Assembly: GCA_002746885.1 (NCBI GenBank)
Contig: PDRS01000007.1
Span: forward strand, 110,842-174,841
Origin: Candidatus Saccharimonadota bacterium
Lineage (GTDB): Bacteria; Patescibacteriota; Saccharimonadia; Saccharimonadales; UBA4665
Direction: 5' to 3'
Length of the DNA: 64,000 bases
The translations under genes were made by a program, and so were the position numbers. Below are positions 34,436 through 44,490 of the stretch, piece after piece. Each line of letters opens with the position of its first letter. Within the stretch, counting starts at the first letter, position 1. The notes under the pieces were generated by a model. That model did not search any database and was not told the DNA's origin. It saw only the letters and a list, made by a program, of their open reading frames with translations.

Positions 34436-35485
34436 TTAACCTCTATACCAGTTTGTGCCGTCGCTAACATACTCCATGCTGTCCCACTGGTTCCCAAGTA
34501 CATCAGAACCGACACCAGAGCCGTCAATCACCGCTGGTGCCTGAGGTACTATTTGTACGCTATTTGCATTGCCGTTCATTCGCTTCACGCGAACTACTGC
34601 CCCGCTTGCAGCAACTGGCAGCGTCACTGTAATGCCTGTCGCCGTAGCATCTGCCAAAACGTAATCGCCGCTCGCTGCGGTCACATTACCAGTTTCCGGT
34701 CGAAAGTTCCAAACATATCCGCCCCCAGTAGCATCAGCCGCCCAAGACGCAGCAGTCGGACTCGTTGCTTTGAGTACTTGACCAGCACTCGGCGTACCAG
34801 TAACTGCAATACCGTTCACTCTTTCTACGACGGTCGCACCGTTTGGACCAGTGACATCGCCAGCAAGCGTAACCGACCCAGCCGAAGGCGTTGCCCATGT
34901 CCCATCACCCCGCAAATATGTCGTATTGTTCGCCGTGCCCGAACCCAATCGAGCCGTGCCGATTGTACCAGAAGTAATGTCCGCTGCAGCGTGCGTATGT
35001 GATGCATCAGCCTTTCCTGCTAAGTCAGCGGTAAGGCTTGCGACATCGCCTTCTACAAGAGTAACTGCTCCTGTTTTGCCCGCTACGCTCGTTACCGCTC
35101 CGCCAGCTGGCGCTTGCCAGCTTGCTGCTGTACCGCCGGTAGCCGTCAGAACTTGGCCGTTTGTGGGCGTACCTGAAACAGTTACACCGTTCACTCTTTC
35201 GACAACAGTAGCCGTGCTAGCGCCAGTCACGTCTCCAGCGAGCGTTAATGTACCACCACCGCCGAGGCCGTTTACCTTTGCCTGCAAGGCAGAGTCGAGT
35301 TTTGCTTCAGAGATCGTTGCATCCTGAATGCCCGCAGCCGTCACTGCGCTTGGCGCAAGAGCAGCCGCGCCAACACTATTATTCTTCAATGTTCCGTCAG
35401 TATTGTGAATTTGCGACAGAAAATCGTTTAATATAGCACCCCAAGTGCCGTCATCCCCGCCCGGTGTTGGTAATCGCGATGGCAT
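34436..35485 (-). CDS. phage tail-fibre-like protein with collagen-like low-complexity modules
   Basis: A 349-residue protein opening with LPTPGGDDGTWGAILNDFL, a start often seen on phage tail or structural repeats. Two copies of a LAGDVTG..ATVVERVNG..V.GTP..GQVL module follow, along with a SVAGKTGAVTL..GDVASL segment typical of tail fibres. The C-terminus matches the end of the 508-residue protein (KRMNGNAN...GVGSDVL.NQ.DS.EY.SDG.NWYR). There is no signal peptide. It is the first gene of the cluster. Confidence 0.75.
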   Translation of the reverse strand: MPSRLPTPGGDDGTWGAILNDFLSQIHNTDGTLKNNSVGAAALAPSAVTAAGIQDATISEAKLDSALQAKVNGLGGGGTLTLAGDVTGASTATVVERVNGVTVSGTPTNGQVLTATGGTAASWQAPAGGAVTSVAGKTGAVTLVEGDVASLTADLAGKADASHTHAAADITSGTIGTARLGSGTANNTTYLRGDGTWATPSAGSVTLAGDVTGPNGATVVERVNGIAVTGTPSAGQVLKATSPTAASWAADATGGGYVWNFRPETGNVTAASGDYVLADATATGITVTLPVAASGAVVRVKRMNGNANSVQIVPQAPAVIDGSGVGSDVLGNQWDSMEYVSDGTNWYRG

Positions 35486-35545
35486 AATTTCGTCCCTCTT
35501 TTGCTTTTATGAATATGTAGCTACACGTCTAAAACGTTAGTTGTA

Positions 35546-36271
35546 TCATAAAACGCTTACGTCTACCCTGTCAATAGGAGAGTCGGCGGTAATTTCGAGT
35601 AGATACGTCAGAATGTCTTCATGTTGCACCGCCACTGCGTTATGTACCTCAAAACGACCAACACGTGTTCGGCGCAGCTCGGTCATGTACGCCCCCGTTC
35701 CTAAGCTGCAGCCAATGTCCTCAACGAGCGATCGCACATACGTGCCGCTACTAACATCACAAACAAAATGCACATGCGGGTATACATACGTTATATCTCG
35801 CATGTCGTACACCGTCACTGGTCGAGGATCGAGCGCGACCTCCTTGCCTTTGCGCGCTAAATCGTAGGCTCTCTGACCATTTACTTTAACTGCCGAATAC
35901 ACTGGCGGCGTCTGCATATAGGTACCCACAAACGAGTGGCAAACGGCACGAACCTCGCGCTCACTTGGTTGACGCGAGCCACCGACTTGCTTTACGCCTT
36001 CGTTGTCACCTGTTGTGCTTGTTGCGCCTAGCTCGATCGTTACTTCGTACGTTTTGTCGTGCTTGCTCATTGCGCCAGCGCGCTTGGTATATTCTTTACC
36101 CACCAAAAGGACGAGTAATCCTGTCGCCAGAGGGTCGAGCGTACCAGTGTGCCCTACTTTGATGTGCTTAGGTTTTTTTCCTGCTGCCGCTGCAACCTGT
36201 TTACGTACGTAATTCACCACGTCAAACGAGGTCCAGCCCAAGGGTTTGTCCACAAGCAGTACTCCTTGCAT
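35546..36271 (-). CDS. truB: tRNA pseudouridine-55 synthase TruB
   Basis: Converts U55 of the tRNA T-loop to pseudouridine. The catalytic Asp is in GHTGTLDPLATG (about residue 50), with the KTYEVTIELGATSTTGD and SSGTYVRSLVEDIG motifs of the family. It lacks the C-terminal PUA domain, giving 241 residues. I place the start at 36271 because TGC-extended TATGCT ends 7 bases before it; an ATG 4 codons upstream lies inside that box. Confidence 0.94.
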   Translation of the reverse strand: MQGVLLVDKPLGWTSFDVVNYVRKQVAAAAGKKPKHIKVGHTGTLDPLATGLLVLLVGKEYTKRAGAMSKHDKTYEVTIELGATSTTGDNEGVKQVGGSRQPSEREVRAVCHSFVGTYMQTPPVYSAVKVNGQRAYDLARKGKEVALDPRPVTVYDMRDITYVYPHVHFVCDVSSGTYVRSLVEDIGCSLGTGAYMTELRRTRVGRFEVHNAVAVQHEDILTYLLEITADSPIDRVDVSVL

Positions 36272-36278
36272 GGAGGTT

Positions 36279-36284
36279 AGCATA
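36279..36284 (-). promoter_or_regulatory. -10 box of truB, leaderless arrangement
   Basis: TGCTATGCT on the minus strand, 7 bases before the ATG at 36271. Confidence 0.5.
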
Positions 36285-36298
36285 GCACAACAAGGGGT

Positions 36299-38155
36299 TT
36301 ACGTATTGGGGAAAATAGGCGGAGGCGGTACCGAAGGCGGAGGCGGCATTCCTGCGTCACTCGCCGGTTTTTCCGCCCCTTGAGAAACAGACACAGGAGA
36401 CGGCGGTGTTCCGCTGGACGGTTCCGGCAAAGATACGTCGAGCGTTTGATCAGCCACCTCGTTGGATGACTGGGCATCGTCGTCAGAGGAATCAGACGAA
36501 TGCAATTCGGAGCCGAGCGGCTTCGCGTTGAGTGCAGCAATAGGATCTTGCGGGGTCTCGCTTTTACTCGCAGCAAATGCCGCCTCAACCGCGCTGCGAG
36601 CGTCGTCTATACTTGACGCCTCAGACGGCTGGTCAGCGACGTTTTGATCAGCTTCCGCCTCATTCTTTTGCGCAGCGTGCGGGCTATCGACGGCTTTTTC
36701 GATGTCAGTGAGTGTTTTCTCCTCGGTATCAATCACTTCGCTTGCAGAATCCGACCCAACAGAAGGCGCATCGGTGCTCGATGCCTTTCGAAGCGCAGAT
36801 TTCGCTGGCGTACTTGTTGGCTGCTCGGGTGCGATAATTTTCGGTGAAGCCAGCTCTGGCTGCTCGGGCGACGCAGGTACGTCAGGTGCCGATTCCTCGC
36901 TAGGCGTGGCCTCATCAGAAGGAGCTAATACCGTGTCATCATGAGATAACATTGGCGTTTCAACTGGCGGAAGCGTCAGCTCCTCAGTCGAAACATCGAG
37001 ATCCTCCGCCTTAGCGTTCGCCGTTAGACGCCCTGATCGCGACGGCGGCTCAATCATACGCTCTCGAGCTAACAATGGTTCGGTATGCTCTTGCGCGGCG
37101 GAACTATCGCCCACCGAGCGAACTTTCCTTATGCGGCTTTTTTCGTCGGCAAGCATAAGTTTGCCGTCTTCATCAACTTGTATTTGGGGTGACCGCGAAT
37201 CGCCTGATGACTCTTTAGATTCATCCTCTTTGTCCTCGCCAGCTGCCTCCTTTTCTTGCGTTTCGTTACTAGGTACAGGCTCCTCCGATTCACTCGCAGA
37301 TTGCTGGCGCTGCGCAGCAGTTTCCTCATGGCTAATCTCTAGCGTCCCAGGCTCCTTCGGCGGTTCCGCGGCAATATCCTCCGCTGACGGCTGATCGACC
37401 GGCTCTTCTGACTCCACTGGCTCCGCCAGTTCATTTGCAATCAGCTGCTGGTTCGCTCCTGCCGCCATAAGGGCAGCGCTGGAGCTCATGGTATCTGGTG
37501 TCGTTCGATCATTACTAAACCGTTCGGTCATAGCGACGATACCAGTAAGTAGGGCCGTTGCTATTTGCGCATCAACTATTTTTTTGTCGAGGACGCCCAA
37601 AATATTTGTAACAACTTCACAAAGACTGCTCGCCGTACTCACAACATTCAACGTACCGAGTTCGGTCTGGCCGTCGATAGATATGCTCGAAACAGTAGCA
37701 TGATGCAAAATCCGCCCATGAGCAGTAATCGCCTCGTCGAGATCGACTTGCGTTTTCACGCCGAGCGCCACCACCACGTCGACGTTGAAATCACCTTGGC
37801 TAAATTCGAGATCTTTGTCGGAAATAGAAGTCTTGTACGGAGTAATGAAAATACGCACCACATTAGCCTCCGCCTTGTAGCGAAGCTTGTCTGCTTTAGA
37901 CCGGTCAAGCGCGATAATGAAATCACGAAGGCTATCGGTGTTGGTTTCAAGTGTTTCTTCTGGTTTCAGAAACTCTATCGTGCTGGGCGTTTTGCCGCTA
38001 TAAACAGCTGTGGCATGTTTGTTAAGCTTGTTGAGCGCCAAGGTCAAGCCAATCGCCGCCGCCAGCTGGTCCACAGACGGGTCCTTACTAACCGTCACCA
38101 AGACGTTTTGAGCATCTTTGAGCCTGGCTATAAGTTGTTTTTGCTGTTCTTCCAT
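36299..38155 (-). CDS. DHH-superfamily-like protein with degenerate active site and long acidic tail
   Basis: A 618-residue protein. Residues 1-250 resemble the N-terminal part of NrnA-type DHH phosphoesterases (VLVTVSKDPSVDQLAAAIGLTLALNKL; EFLKPEET; LTGIVAMTERF). However the metal-binding DxDxxG motif reads DPSVDQL, and no DHH triad is visible. Residues 250-618 are Ser/Glu/Pro-rich and surely disordered, ending in a proline run. It is probably not a nuclease any more. I start at 38155 (MEEQQKQLIARL) because upstream residues overlap the promoter. Confidence 0.65.
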   Translation of the reverse strand: MEEQQKQLIARLKDAQNVLVTVSKDPSVDQLAAAIGLTLALNKLNKHATAVYSGKTPSTIEFLKPEETLETNTDSLRDFIIALDRSKADKLRYKAEANVVRIFITPYKTSISDKDLEFSQGDFNVDVVVALGVKTQVDLDEAITAHGRILHHATVSSISIDGQTELGTLNVVSTASSLCEVVTNILGVLDKKIVDAQIATALLTGIVAMTERFSNDRTTPDTMSSSAALMAAGANQQLIANELAEPVESEEPVDQPSAEDIAAEPPKEPGTLEISHEETAAQRQQSASESEEPVPSNETQEKEAAGEDKEDESKESSGDSRSPQIQVDEDGKLMLADEKSRIRKVRSVGDSSAAQEHTEPLLARERMIEPPSRSGRLTANAKAEDLDVSTEELTLPPVETPMLSHDDTVLAPSDEATPSEESAPDVPASPEQPELASPKIIAPEQPTSTPAKSALRKASSTDAPSVGSDSASEVIDTEEKTLTDIEKAVDSPHAAQKNEAEADQNVADQPSEASSIDDARSAVEAAFAASKSETPQDPIAALNAKPLGSELHSSDSSDDDAQSSNEVADQTLDVSLPEPSSGTPPSPVSVSQGAEKPASDAGMPPPPSVPPPPIFPNT

Positions 38156-38200
38156 GATTGTTTTGCTGGTTTTTTTATTTGAGTAGAATATTCCGCACCT

Positions 38201-38230
38201 ATCATACCACCAAGCACAAGCTTTGTGCAA
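38201..38230 (-). promoter_or_regulatory. promoter of the DHH-like gene
   Basis: TTGCAC (38225-38230), 18 bases, TATGAT (38201-38206) on the minus strand. Confidence 0.55.
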
Positions 38231-38419
38231 GGAATATTTTTAATCCAGCGACAGAGATAACAGCAAAGCGAACAAGGCACACCTCCTGCCGCCCACATAA
38301 TCACAAACCAAGTCCAAAAGCACACCTCATATGCGAAAGATCGGCCAGTTAAATGAGTTGCACAGCACTGTGATTCATGACATTCCCCGCAAGTCGCTGC
38401 ACTGACAATCGCCAACCTC

Positions 38420-38448
38420 TTTACATTTTTTTCCCACCCCTGTACAAT
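38420..38448 (+). promoter_or_regulatory. promoter of rpsT
   Basis: TTTACA (38420-38425), exactly 17 bases, TACAAT (38443-38448). The leader of about 32 bases holds AAAGAGG 6 bases before the ATG. Confidence 0.8.
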
Positions 38449-38486
38449 CACTGCATAGCAAACCATAATTTCGTAAAGAGGTACAC

Positions 38487-38849
38487 ATGCCTATCATCAA
38501 ATCAGCCAAAAAACGCGTAAAAGTTGCTAACAAAGCGGCCGTACGCAACAGCAAAACAAAGCGCAGCCTAAAAACCGCAGTAAAGGCGTTTGGCAAAGCA
38601 CTGTCAGCGAAAAACAAATCGGACGCCGTCAAAGCACTCGACAAAGTTCAGAGCGAACTAGACAAAGCCGCCAAAAAAAGCGTTATGCACAAAAATAAAG
38701 CTGCCCGTAAAAAGGCTCAAGCCGCTCGCGCCGCAAAAGCTGCCGGCGTTCCCGTCGCTAGCAAAAAAACAGCCGCCAAAAAAGCCCCCGCAAAGGCAAA
38801 ACCCGCAGCAAAAAAGCCTGCCGCGAAAAAACCTGCCGCAAAGAAATAA
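38487..38849 (+). CDS. rpsT: 30S ribosomal protein bS20 with a histone-like tail
   Basis: The first 87 residues are bS20 (IKSAKKRVKVANKAAVRNSKTKRSL and HKNKAARKKAQ). A further 33 residues repeat Ala-Ala-Lys-Lys-Pro, like the tails of histone H1 proteins. bS20 helps start small-subunit assembly; the tail likely adds nonspecific nucleic-acid binding. Confidence 0.93.
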   Translation: MPIIKSAKKRVKVANKAAVRNSKTKRSLKTAVKAFGKALSAKNKSDAVKALDKVQSELDKAAKKSVMHKNKAARKKAQAARAAKAAGVPVASKKTAAKKAPAKAKPAAKKPAAKKPAAKK

Positions 38850-38860
38850 CTACATAGTCA

Positions 38861-39781
38861 TTACTGCGCAAGCTGTAAAAGGTATAGCCGGACCGCTTCG
38901 TCAGGGATAATGCCTTCGGTTTTGGTGCGTATATCAAACTCGCGCAGGTGCGTTACAAGCGTTTTGAGACGAGCCAGCGTGATGTTCTGTGCAAGATTTT
39001 GGCTTTTGCGCACCACGAAAGGACTAAGTTTTGCTTCGCGCGCAATGTCATCCGCACTGCGACCCCTGGCAGTTTTTACCAACGCCAAAATATGGAGCTG
39101 CCATGCCAGCATGGCTATTATCTGCTGCGGTTCTACTTTGAGCGCCCGCTGTTCATCATAAAGCGCCATCGACCGCTGCTGGTCGCCGCGAAACGTTGCC
39201 TCAAGCAAATCAAAAATAGAGCTTTGCGGCGTTTTTTCTGTGAGCTGTTCTATAGATTCGCGCGAAATGTGCGCACGATACAGCATGAGTTTGTCGAGCT
39301 CGTTCTGCAGAGCCGACTGGTTCATGCCCACTCGTTCTACAAGAAACCGCGCATCGCCGCTGCTAATCGTCCCGCCCTGTTTTTTCACATACGCACACAC
39401 AAACCGAACCAGCCTATTTGCGTCCAGCGCCGTAAACTCTGTAAATGTGCTGAGCTTTTTGAGTTGTTTATAGTAGCTCAGACGTTTGTCGAGCTTAGGT
39501 TCTACAATCACCACATCGTTTGTCTCTGAAACGCTCGCAACAAACGCTTCAAAAAACTCTACGAACTCTTTATTTGCCCCTGGCGTACGCAGCACCACGA
39601 GCTTTCGGTCCGCCAGAAACGGCAGGCTTTGCACCGCTTCGCGCATCCGTTCATAGGAAACGACTTCTCCATCCAGACGCTCTACCGCCATCTCGCCATG
39701 CGCTGCCGCAAAACCAGCCACAGCTTCCTGCAAAGCCTCTAGCCGCGCCGCCTCATTCTCCCCCGTCAGTGTCGTTATCAC
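38861..39781 (-). CDS. holA: DNA polymerase III delta subunit
   Basis: A 306-residue clamp-loader subunit that opens the sliding clamp. It begins with the ITTLTGENEAARLEAL pattern of HolA, has LPFLADRKLVVLR in the first domain, and the SSIFDLLEATFRGDQQRSMALYDE segment common in delta proteins. I choose the GTG at 39781: TACACT ends 6 bases upstream, and it gives the usual short HolA N-terminus. A TTG two codons earlier is possible. Confidence 0.93.
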   Translation of the reverse strand: MITTLTGENEAARLEALQEAVAGFAAAHGEMAVERLDGEVVSYERMREAVQSLPFLADRKLVVLRTPGANKEFVEFFEAFVASVSETNDVVIVEPKLDKRLSYYKQLKKLSTFTEFTALDANRLVRFVCAYVKKQGGTISSGDARFLVERVGMNQSALQNELDKLMLYRAHISRESIEQLTEKTPQSSIFDLLEATFRGDQQRSMALYDEQRALKVEPQQIIAMLAWQLHILALVKTARGRSADDIAREAKLSPFVVRKSQNLAQNITLARLKTLVTHLREFDIRTKTEGIIPDEAVRLYLLQLAQ

Positions 39782-39787
39782 GTACAA

Positions 39788-39809
39788 AGTGTACTACTTT
39801 TAGTAGTTT
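39788..39809 (-). promoter_or_regulatory. holA -10 box with adjacent dyad
   Basis: TACACT (39788-39793) lies 6 bases before the GTG start. A short inverted repeat, ACTAC and GTAGT around TTTTA, occupies the spacer immediately upstream and could be an operator. Confidence 0.45.
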
Positions 39810-40017
39810 TTGTGGGAAAGTAGTGCATATTACCGAAGCAGTCGACTCAGCAAGCATGCAGCCTTTTTCGCAAGAGCACGGCACAAACAGAAGAAATGAC
39901 GCTCAGCTTTTTGAGTACGAAAATCTGAGCAAAACTACAGCGAAAACACCTGCACACAAGTCGGGCTACTTGTGTTTTGTCAATTATTATGGTCATGAAT
40001 AAAAAATTGCGGTGTGC

Positions 40018-40023
40018 TACACT
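40018..40023 (+). promoter_or_regulatory. extended -10 box of the otsA-otsB gene
   Basis: TGCTACACT ends 10 bases before the ATG at 40034, giving a leader of only a few bases. Confidence 0.5.
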
Positions 40024-40033
40024 GGATATACTC

Positions 40034-42214
40034 ATGTCGAGACTCGTGATTGTTTCCAATCGACTGCCTGTCAGTGTGAAAAAAGTGGATGGCAAGCTTG
40101 AATTTTATCCTTCAGCCGGAGGACTAGCTACTGGCTTGTCTTCGTATGCCAAAGCCGGCAGCAATGTGTGGGTAGGCTGGCCCGGAATTGCCAGCGACGA
40201 ACTAACCGATCAAGACCGCGAAGACATCACTCGCACGCTCAAGAAAGACAACTGCCACCCTGTTTTCCTAACCAAAAAGCAGCTAGACGGGTTTTACAAC
40301 GTGTACAGTAACAGCGTACTCTGGCCGTTATTTCACCATATGAAGGTTGGCTCCGCCGACACCGCCGCAGCATGGCGAATGTACAAAAAGGTTAATCGCC
40401 TCTTCGCCGAAGCGACCCTAGAACTAGCCGGCAAAAGAGACCACATGTGGGTACACGACTATCAGCTATTGCTGCTGCCAGAAATGCTGCGGGTCCAGCG
40501 AGCCAAAAACCGTATCGGCTTTTTCCTGCATACACCCTTCCCTTCGCCCGAGATTTTCCTGAGCGACCCCCATGCGAGCGAACTAGCCAAGGGCGTGCTG
40601 GGCGCCGATGTCGTGGGGTTTCACACCTCGGCCTACACCGATAATTTCCTCGGTGTCTGCCGCGAACTAGAGATTGGCGTCGTCGGCTCACGCAAAGTCG
40701 TACTGCCAGAGCGAGTGGTACGCGTCACCGACTTTCCCATTGGCATCAACTACCGCCGTTTTGCCGATGCCAGCCGCTCGCTGGAAGTCGACGTCGAACA
40801 CCAAAAACTGCGCTGGAAATACCGCGGCCGCAAGGTCATTCTCACTATAGACCGCCTCGACCCGTCCAAGGGCTTGGTTGGCCGGCTAAAGGCCTATCAG
40901 ACACTGCTCCAGGAAAATCCAAAGCTGCACGGCAAAGTCGTCATGATCATGCAAGCCATGCCGTCGCGCACTGAAATCCCCGCGTATCAAAAACTGCGTA
41001 AAGACGTCGAGAAACTGGCAAAAAACATCAACGAAAAGTTTGGCAGCCGCTCGTGGCAGCCGCTTGAAATCATCTTTTCCGCTCTACCATTCGCCGAATA
41101 CGCTGCGCTGTATCAACGCGCCGATGTAGCTTTCATAGCACCAATACGCGACGGCATGAACCTAGTCGCCAAAGAGTACCTCGCCAGCCACCCAAAAAGC
41201 GACGGCATTTTGGTGCTGAGTGAAACAGCTGGCGCCGCGGAAGAGCTGAAAGAAGCCGTACTGGTCAACCCCTACAAGCATCGCAGCCTCGTCGACGGGC
41301 TTATGGAAGCACTCAGCGCAAAACCAGCCGGTTTTATCGCACGCACAAAACGCATGCAACGCTACCTAAGGCGCAACACTATCGACAAATGGGCAGACAC
41401 GTTCATGGATACCCTAGAAAAGCCTATCCCGCGACCGAACTTTCGCATAACACGTGCGCTCGACAGCGAACGCACCGCCGAACTACTAGAAGACTACCAG
41501 CGATCTGGCAACCGCCTGATTATGCTTGACTACGACGGCACACTGCAACCCATCGTTTCCAAACCAGAAGACGCCATTCCGTCCAAAGAAACACTGCGCA
41601 TACTGAAGCGCCTCGCCAAAGACGAGCGCAATCATGTAGCCATCATCAGCGGACGCAGGCGCAAAGATCTCGCTGAATGGCTAGGCGAGCTGCCCATTAC
41701 GCTCGTCGCCGAACACGGCGGTTTTATCCGGCTAAACGGTCGAAAAAACTGGCAAAAAACCAGCTACCTCTCTCGCGACTGGGAAAAACCCGTCGTGAAA
41801 CTATTTGAACACTACGCAGCGCTCACGCCAGGCTCGAAAATTGAACAAAAAGAATGGGGCGTGGCGTGGCACTACCGCAATGCGTCGCCGTTTTACGCCA
41901 AAAAGCATTTGGTCATTCTCAAAAAACTACTTCGCCCCATAGCTCGCAAAGAAAAGCTCGACATACAGGAAAACAAAATGGTACTAGAGGTACATCATTT
42001 GGACGTCAGTAAAGCTCACATCACCCAAGAGTGGCTTTTGGACAGCCAGGACTTCATTATGGCCATCGGCGACGACAAAACCGACGAAGATATGTTTGGC
42101 GCTCTGCCCACTGCGGCGTACACCATAAAAGTTGGCCGCGGTCGCTCGGCCGCCAACTACCGTCTAAAAAACCCAGCAGACGTACACACCCTCCTCAACA
42201 AACTTAACTTCTGA
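40034..42214 (+). CDS. otsA-otsB: bifunctional trehalose-6-phosphate synthase / phosphatase
   Basis: A 726-residue fusion. Residues 1-470 are a GT20 synthase joining UDP- or GDP-glucose to glucose-6-phosphate ([48 protein letters not shown]). Residues 490-726 are a HAD phosphatase with [15 protein letters not shown] and [10 protein letters not shown]. Together they make trehalose, an osmo- and desiccation protectant. The start at 40034 is set by the promoter and by the [13 protein letters not shown]-terminus. The last 59 bases are duplicated at 44421-44479. Confidence 0.96.
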   Translation: MSRLVIVSNRLPVSVKKVDGKLEFYPSAGGLATGLSSYAKAGSNVWVGWPGIASDELTDQDREDITRTLKKDNCHPVFLTKKQLDGFYNVYSNSVLWPLFHHMKVGSADTAAAWRMYKKVNRLFAEATLELAGKRDHMWVHDYQLLLLPEMLRVQRAKNRIGFFLHTPFPSPEIFLSDPHASELAKGVLGADVVGFHTSAYTDNFLGVCRELEIGVVGSRKVVLPERVVRVTDFPIGINYRRFADASRSLEVDVEHQKLRWKYRGRKVILTIDRLDPSKGLVGRLKAYQTLLQENPKLHGKVVMIMQAMPSRTEIPAYQKLRKDVEKLAKNINEKFGSRSWQPLEIIFSALPFAEYAALYQRADVAFIAPIRDGMNLVAKEYLASHPKSDGILVLSETAGAAEELKEAVLVNPYKHRSLVDGLMEALSAKPAGFIARTKRMQRYLRRNTIDKWADTFMDTLEKPIPRPNFRITRALDSERTAELLEDYQRSGNRLIMLDYDGTLQPIVSKPEDAIPSKETLRILKRLAKDERNHVAIISGRRRKDLAEWLGELPITLVAEHGGFIRLNGRKNWQKTSYLSRDWEKPVVKLFEHYAALTPGSKIEQKEWGVAWHYRNASPFYAKKHLVILKKLLRPIARKEKLDIQENKMVLEVHHLDVSKAHITQEWLLDSQDFIMAIGDDKTDEDMFGALPTAAYTIKVGRGRSAANYRLKNPADVHTLLNKLNF
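42146..42204. repeat. 59-bp direct repeat copy A (3' end of otsA-otsB)
   Basis: Matches 44421-44479 at 57 of 59 positions. Copy A encodes the present C-terminus of the fusion protein, which ends in Asn-Phe-stop. Confidence 0.95.
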
Positions 42215-42236
42215 CGTATACTCACCGCCTAGCGCA

Positions 42237-44378
42237 TTACTGCTGTATTCGAAACTGTTGCTTCCAGTCATTAAGATTTCCTGCTGCTTCAGGATGGTGC
42301 TTACTAACTATGGCATATGTTGTATCAATTGCAGTATAAACCGCTTCTTGCTGATCTGGACTCAAGCCTGCAATAAGCTGTTTTAGCTCTTCGGGATTAT
42401 TAAGAGTAATATCAAAAACCGTAGCCATAAGCTCATGAGCACTGTCGCGCGAATGGCCCAATAAGTCTCTGCTTGCAGAATCAGTACGAACGAACTCGCT
42501 TTCGTTCAGTCGAGCAAAAAGAGATTCTTTACGAACTGCTTCATCCCAACTATCAAATAGCGCTTCAAAATCAGGGTCATCCAGCGCCGAGTTCGAAGAG
42601 CTTGCAGATCCGGAGACATCGCCTGACCGCGCGCTCGAGGCAGCTGAGCTAAAAGTCTGTAGAATTTTTTCATACGTTGCATCTGGATCAGACACGTCCG
42701 CTAATGATCCGACGCGCACCATCAGATCTCTAAAGTTTTCGCCAGCACAGTCAGTCCATGTTATATCCCTTGCCGTCAACTGGCTTGAAGCCCGAGAGCT
42801 TCCCATGATGTCTGCTAGCTTGTCTTCTTCAACAATCTCTTTCAGTTTTAGGAATACTGCTTTTTCATCCCCATATGTCCGATCTATGAGTCGTTGCAAG
42901 ACGGCCGGACTAAACTTAAGCGCTTGATTATATTGCGCATAGGCTTCATCTGCAAGCATGCTGCACGCATTTTTCACCATCCCCGCCTCTTCCTCACTCA
43001 AGGCCGTTTCACCAAAAGCCGCGTCTACCATAGCATGTGCCAACTCGTGCACAAGGTTTTGGCGCAGCTGTTCTTCGCTGAGCGGATCCGTATTCGAAAG
43101 CCGTATGTGCGCTTCCTTAAGCGCGCCCTGAAAATATGGATCATAATCACCACCAATTATGAACCGCACACTCACCAGATCACCTGCCTTGAAGGCGTGA
43201 GCTAGCAACGGCGACACGTCATCGACAATTCTCTCTAATTGTGCACGAGATTCCTGAGACACATTGCTACCATCTTCGAATTTAAAAACCACTTTACCGT
43301 TTTGAGCGTAGATCTCGGCGAACTGAGCAAGCGGCTCGCTATCAGGCTCGAAAGGATGATAGTATTTTTTCGGGCCCTCGACTGCCGATAAATCGATCTT
43401 CCTCGCCGGATCTTTCAGCGGAGGTAACGTAACAACTTCTGGCACAGACAGCCCGGCATTGCGCCTGACAAGCTCCTTCCGTATTGCGTCGTCGACAAGC
43501 TCGCCTGCTTCAATTCCTTGAAGTTGCGGGTACGCCTCAGCGTAATACGTACGCTTTGCTGCTTCGGCGGTTGCTTTTGCTGCTTTGCTATCCGTTAGTT
43601 CATCATACAGATCCCATCGAATATCACCTGACAAAGAATTCGCGAACTGCGTAGCCTTCGCTCTTAACTCAGGGTCATGTACGTCGGCTATATCTGCCGA
43701 AAGAGCTTTTGGGTCATGGGTCTCTGTAATGACCGCATCTGAAACATCAAGCCGATCAAGCGCTTCCGAATATTGGTTTGAGAGACCAGGTTTAACGCTA
43801 TCTAGTAACTTGCGGGCTTCTTCCTGCTCCATCCCGTCAAATCTGACGCCGGTGAGTGCTTTATATATTGCGGCGCTTTCAAAAATTTCCTTGTACGCGT
43901 TGCGTATTTCTGGATTGGATATTTCGTTTGCCGCTTTCTGAAACCGCTGGCGACTCATTTCTTCCTCTTCATATTCTGGTCTGCTAGGAAAGGGTAGCGT
44001 TTTTTGTGCGAGCCTAAACTGGATAGTCGCAACAAGCGCCTTATGCCCTAGTCCAGAGGTATCTGCTCCAGTTTCCCTAGCTTCCATTTCGGCTAGAACT
44101 ACGCTGCCAGCGCTCGTAGCCTCATCTCGTGATAGTTGAAGCCGAGCAATCTGATTAGCAAGTGAGTCGGTTGGTGATTCCGTACTTTCACCGACGTAAA
44201 ACACACTACCATCAGCCGGCCGCTCCGTAGGATACGGCGACGGCTCAGCACTTACCTCGCCTCCCCCACTACTACATGCACCCAAAGATAGCCCCAGGCA
44301 CACTGCAGCACCTACCCTAGCTACTGCGCGCGGCACTGGTATTCTTTGCCCGTATCGTGAATTTGCTTCTATCGACAT
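42237..44378 (-). CDS. lipoprotein with a zinc metalloprotease HExxH motif
   Basis: A 713-residue protein. The N-terminus is a lipoprotein signal with lipobox LGAC followed by SSGGG, so the mature protein would be tethered outside the membrane. Most of the sequence is helical and acidic. Around residue 450 it has LVHELAHAMVDAAFGE, a HExxH zinc-protease motif with acidic residues downstream. I do not recognise a family. It is flanked by a 59-bp duplication of the otsAB 3' end, which marks it as inserted. The start is set by a consensus leaderless promoter. Confidence 0.8.
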   Translation of the reverse strand: MSIEANSRYGQRIPVPRAVARVGAAVCLGLSLGACSSGGGEVSAEPSPYPTERPADGSVFYVGESTESPTDSLANQIARLQLSRDEATSAGSVVLAEMEARETGADTSGLGHKALVATIQFRLAQKTLPFPSRPEYEEEEMSRQRFQKAANEISNPEIRNAYKEIFESAAIYKALTGVRFDGMEQEEARKLLDSVKPGLSNQYSEALDRLDVSDAVITETHDPKALSADIADVHDPELRAKATQFANSLSGDIRWDLYDELTDSKAAKATAEAAKRTYYAEAYPQLQGIEAGELVDDAIRKELVRRNAGLSVPEVVTLPPLKDPARKIDLSAVEGPKKYYHPFEPDSEPLAQFAEIYAQNGKVVFKFEDGSNVSQESRAQLERIVDDVSPLLAHAFKAGDLVSVRFIIGGDYDPYFQGALKEAHIRLSNTDPLSEEQLRQNLVHELAHAMVDAAFGETALSEEEAGMVKNACSMLADEAYAQYNQALKFSPAVLQRLIDRTYGDEKAVFLKLKEIVEEDKLADIMGSSRASSQLTARDITWTDCAGENFRDLMVRVGSLADVSDPDATYEKILQTFSSAASSARSGDVSGSASSSNSALDDPDFEALFDSWDEAVRKESLFARLNESEFVRTDSASRDLLGHSRDSAHELMATVFDITLNNPEELKQLIAGLSPDQQEAVYTAIDTTYAIVSKHHPEAAGNLNDWKQQFRIQQ

Positions 44379-44385
44379 TAGTACC

Positions 44386-44414
44386 AGTATACTATTATTT
44401 TTAGTATTTGTCAA
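44386..44414 (-). promoter_or_regulatory. consensus leaderless promoter of the lipoprotein gene
   Basis: TTGACA (44409-44414), 17 bases, TATACT (44386-44391), then 7 bases to the ATG at 44378. Confidence 0.8.
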
Positions 44415-44420
44415 ACTTGT

Positions 44421-44479
44421 TCGGTCGCCAACTACCGTCTAAAAAACCCGGCAGACGTACACACCCTCCTCAACAAACT
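44421..44479. repeat. 59-bp direct repeat copy B (displaced 3' end of otsA-otsB)
   Basis: Keeps the same reading frame as copy A for its whole length and is followed by its own in-frame TAG. It looks like the original end of otsA-otsB, cut off by the insertion. Confidence 0.9.
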
Positions 44480-44490
44480 CTAGGGAACTG

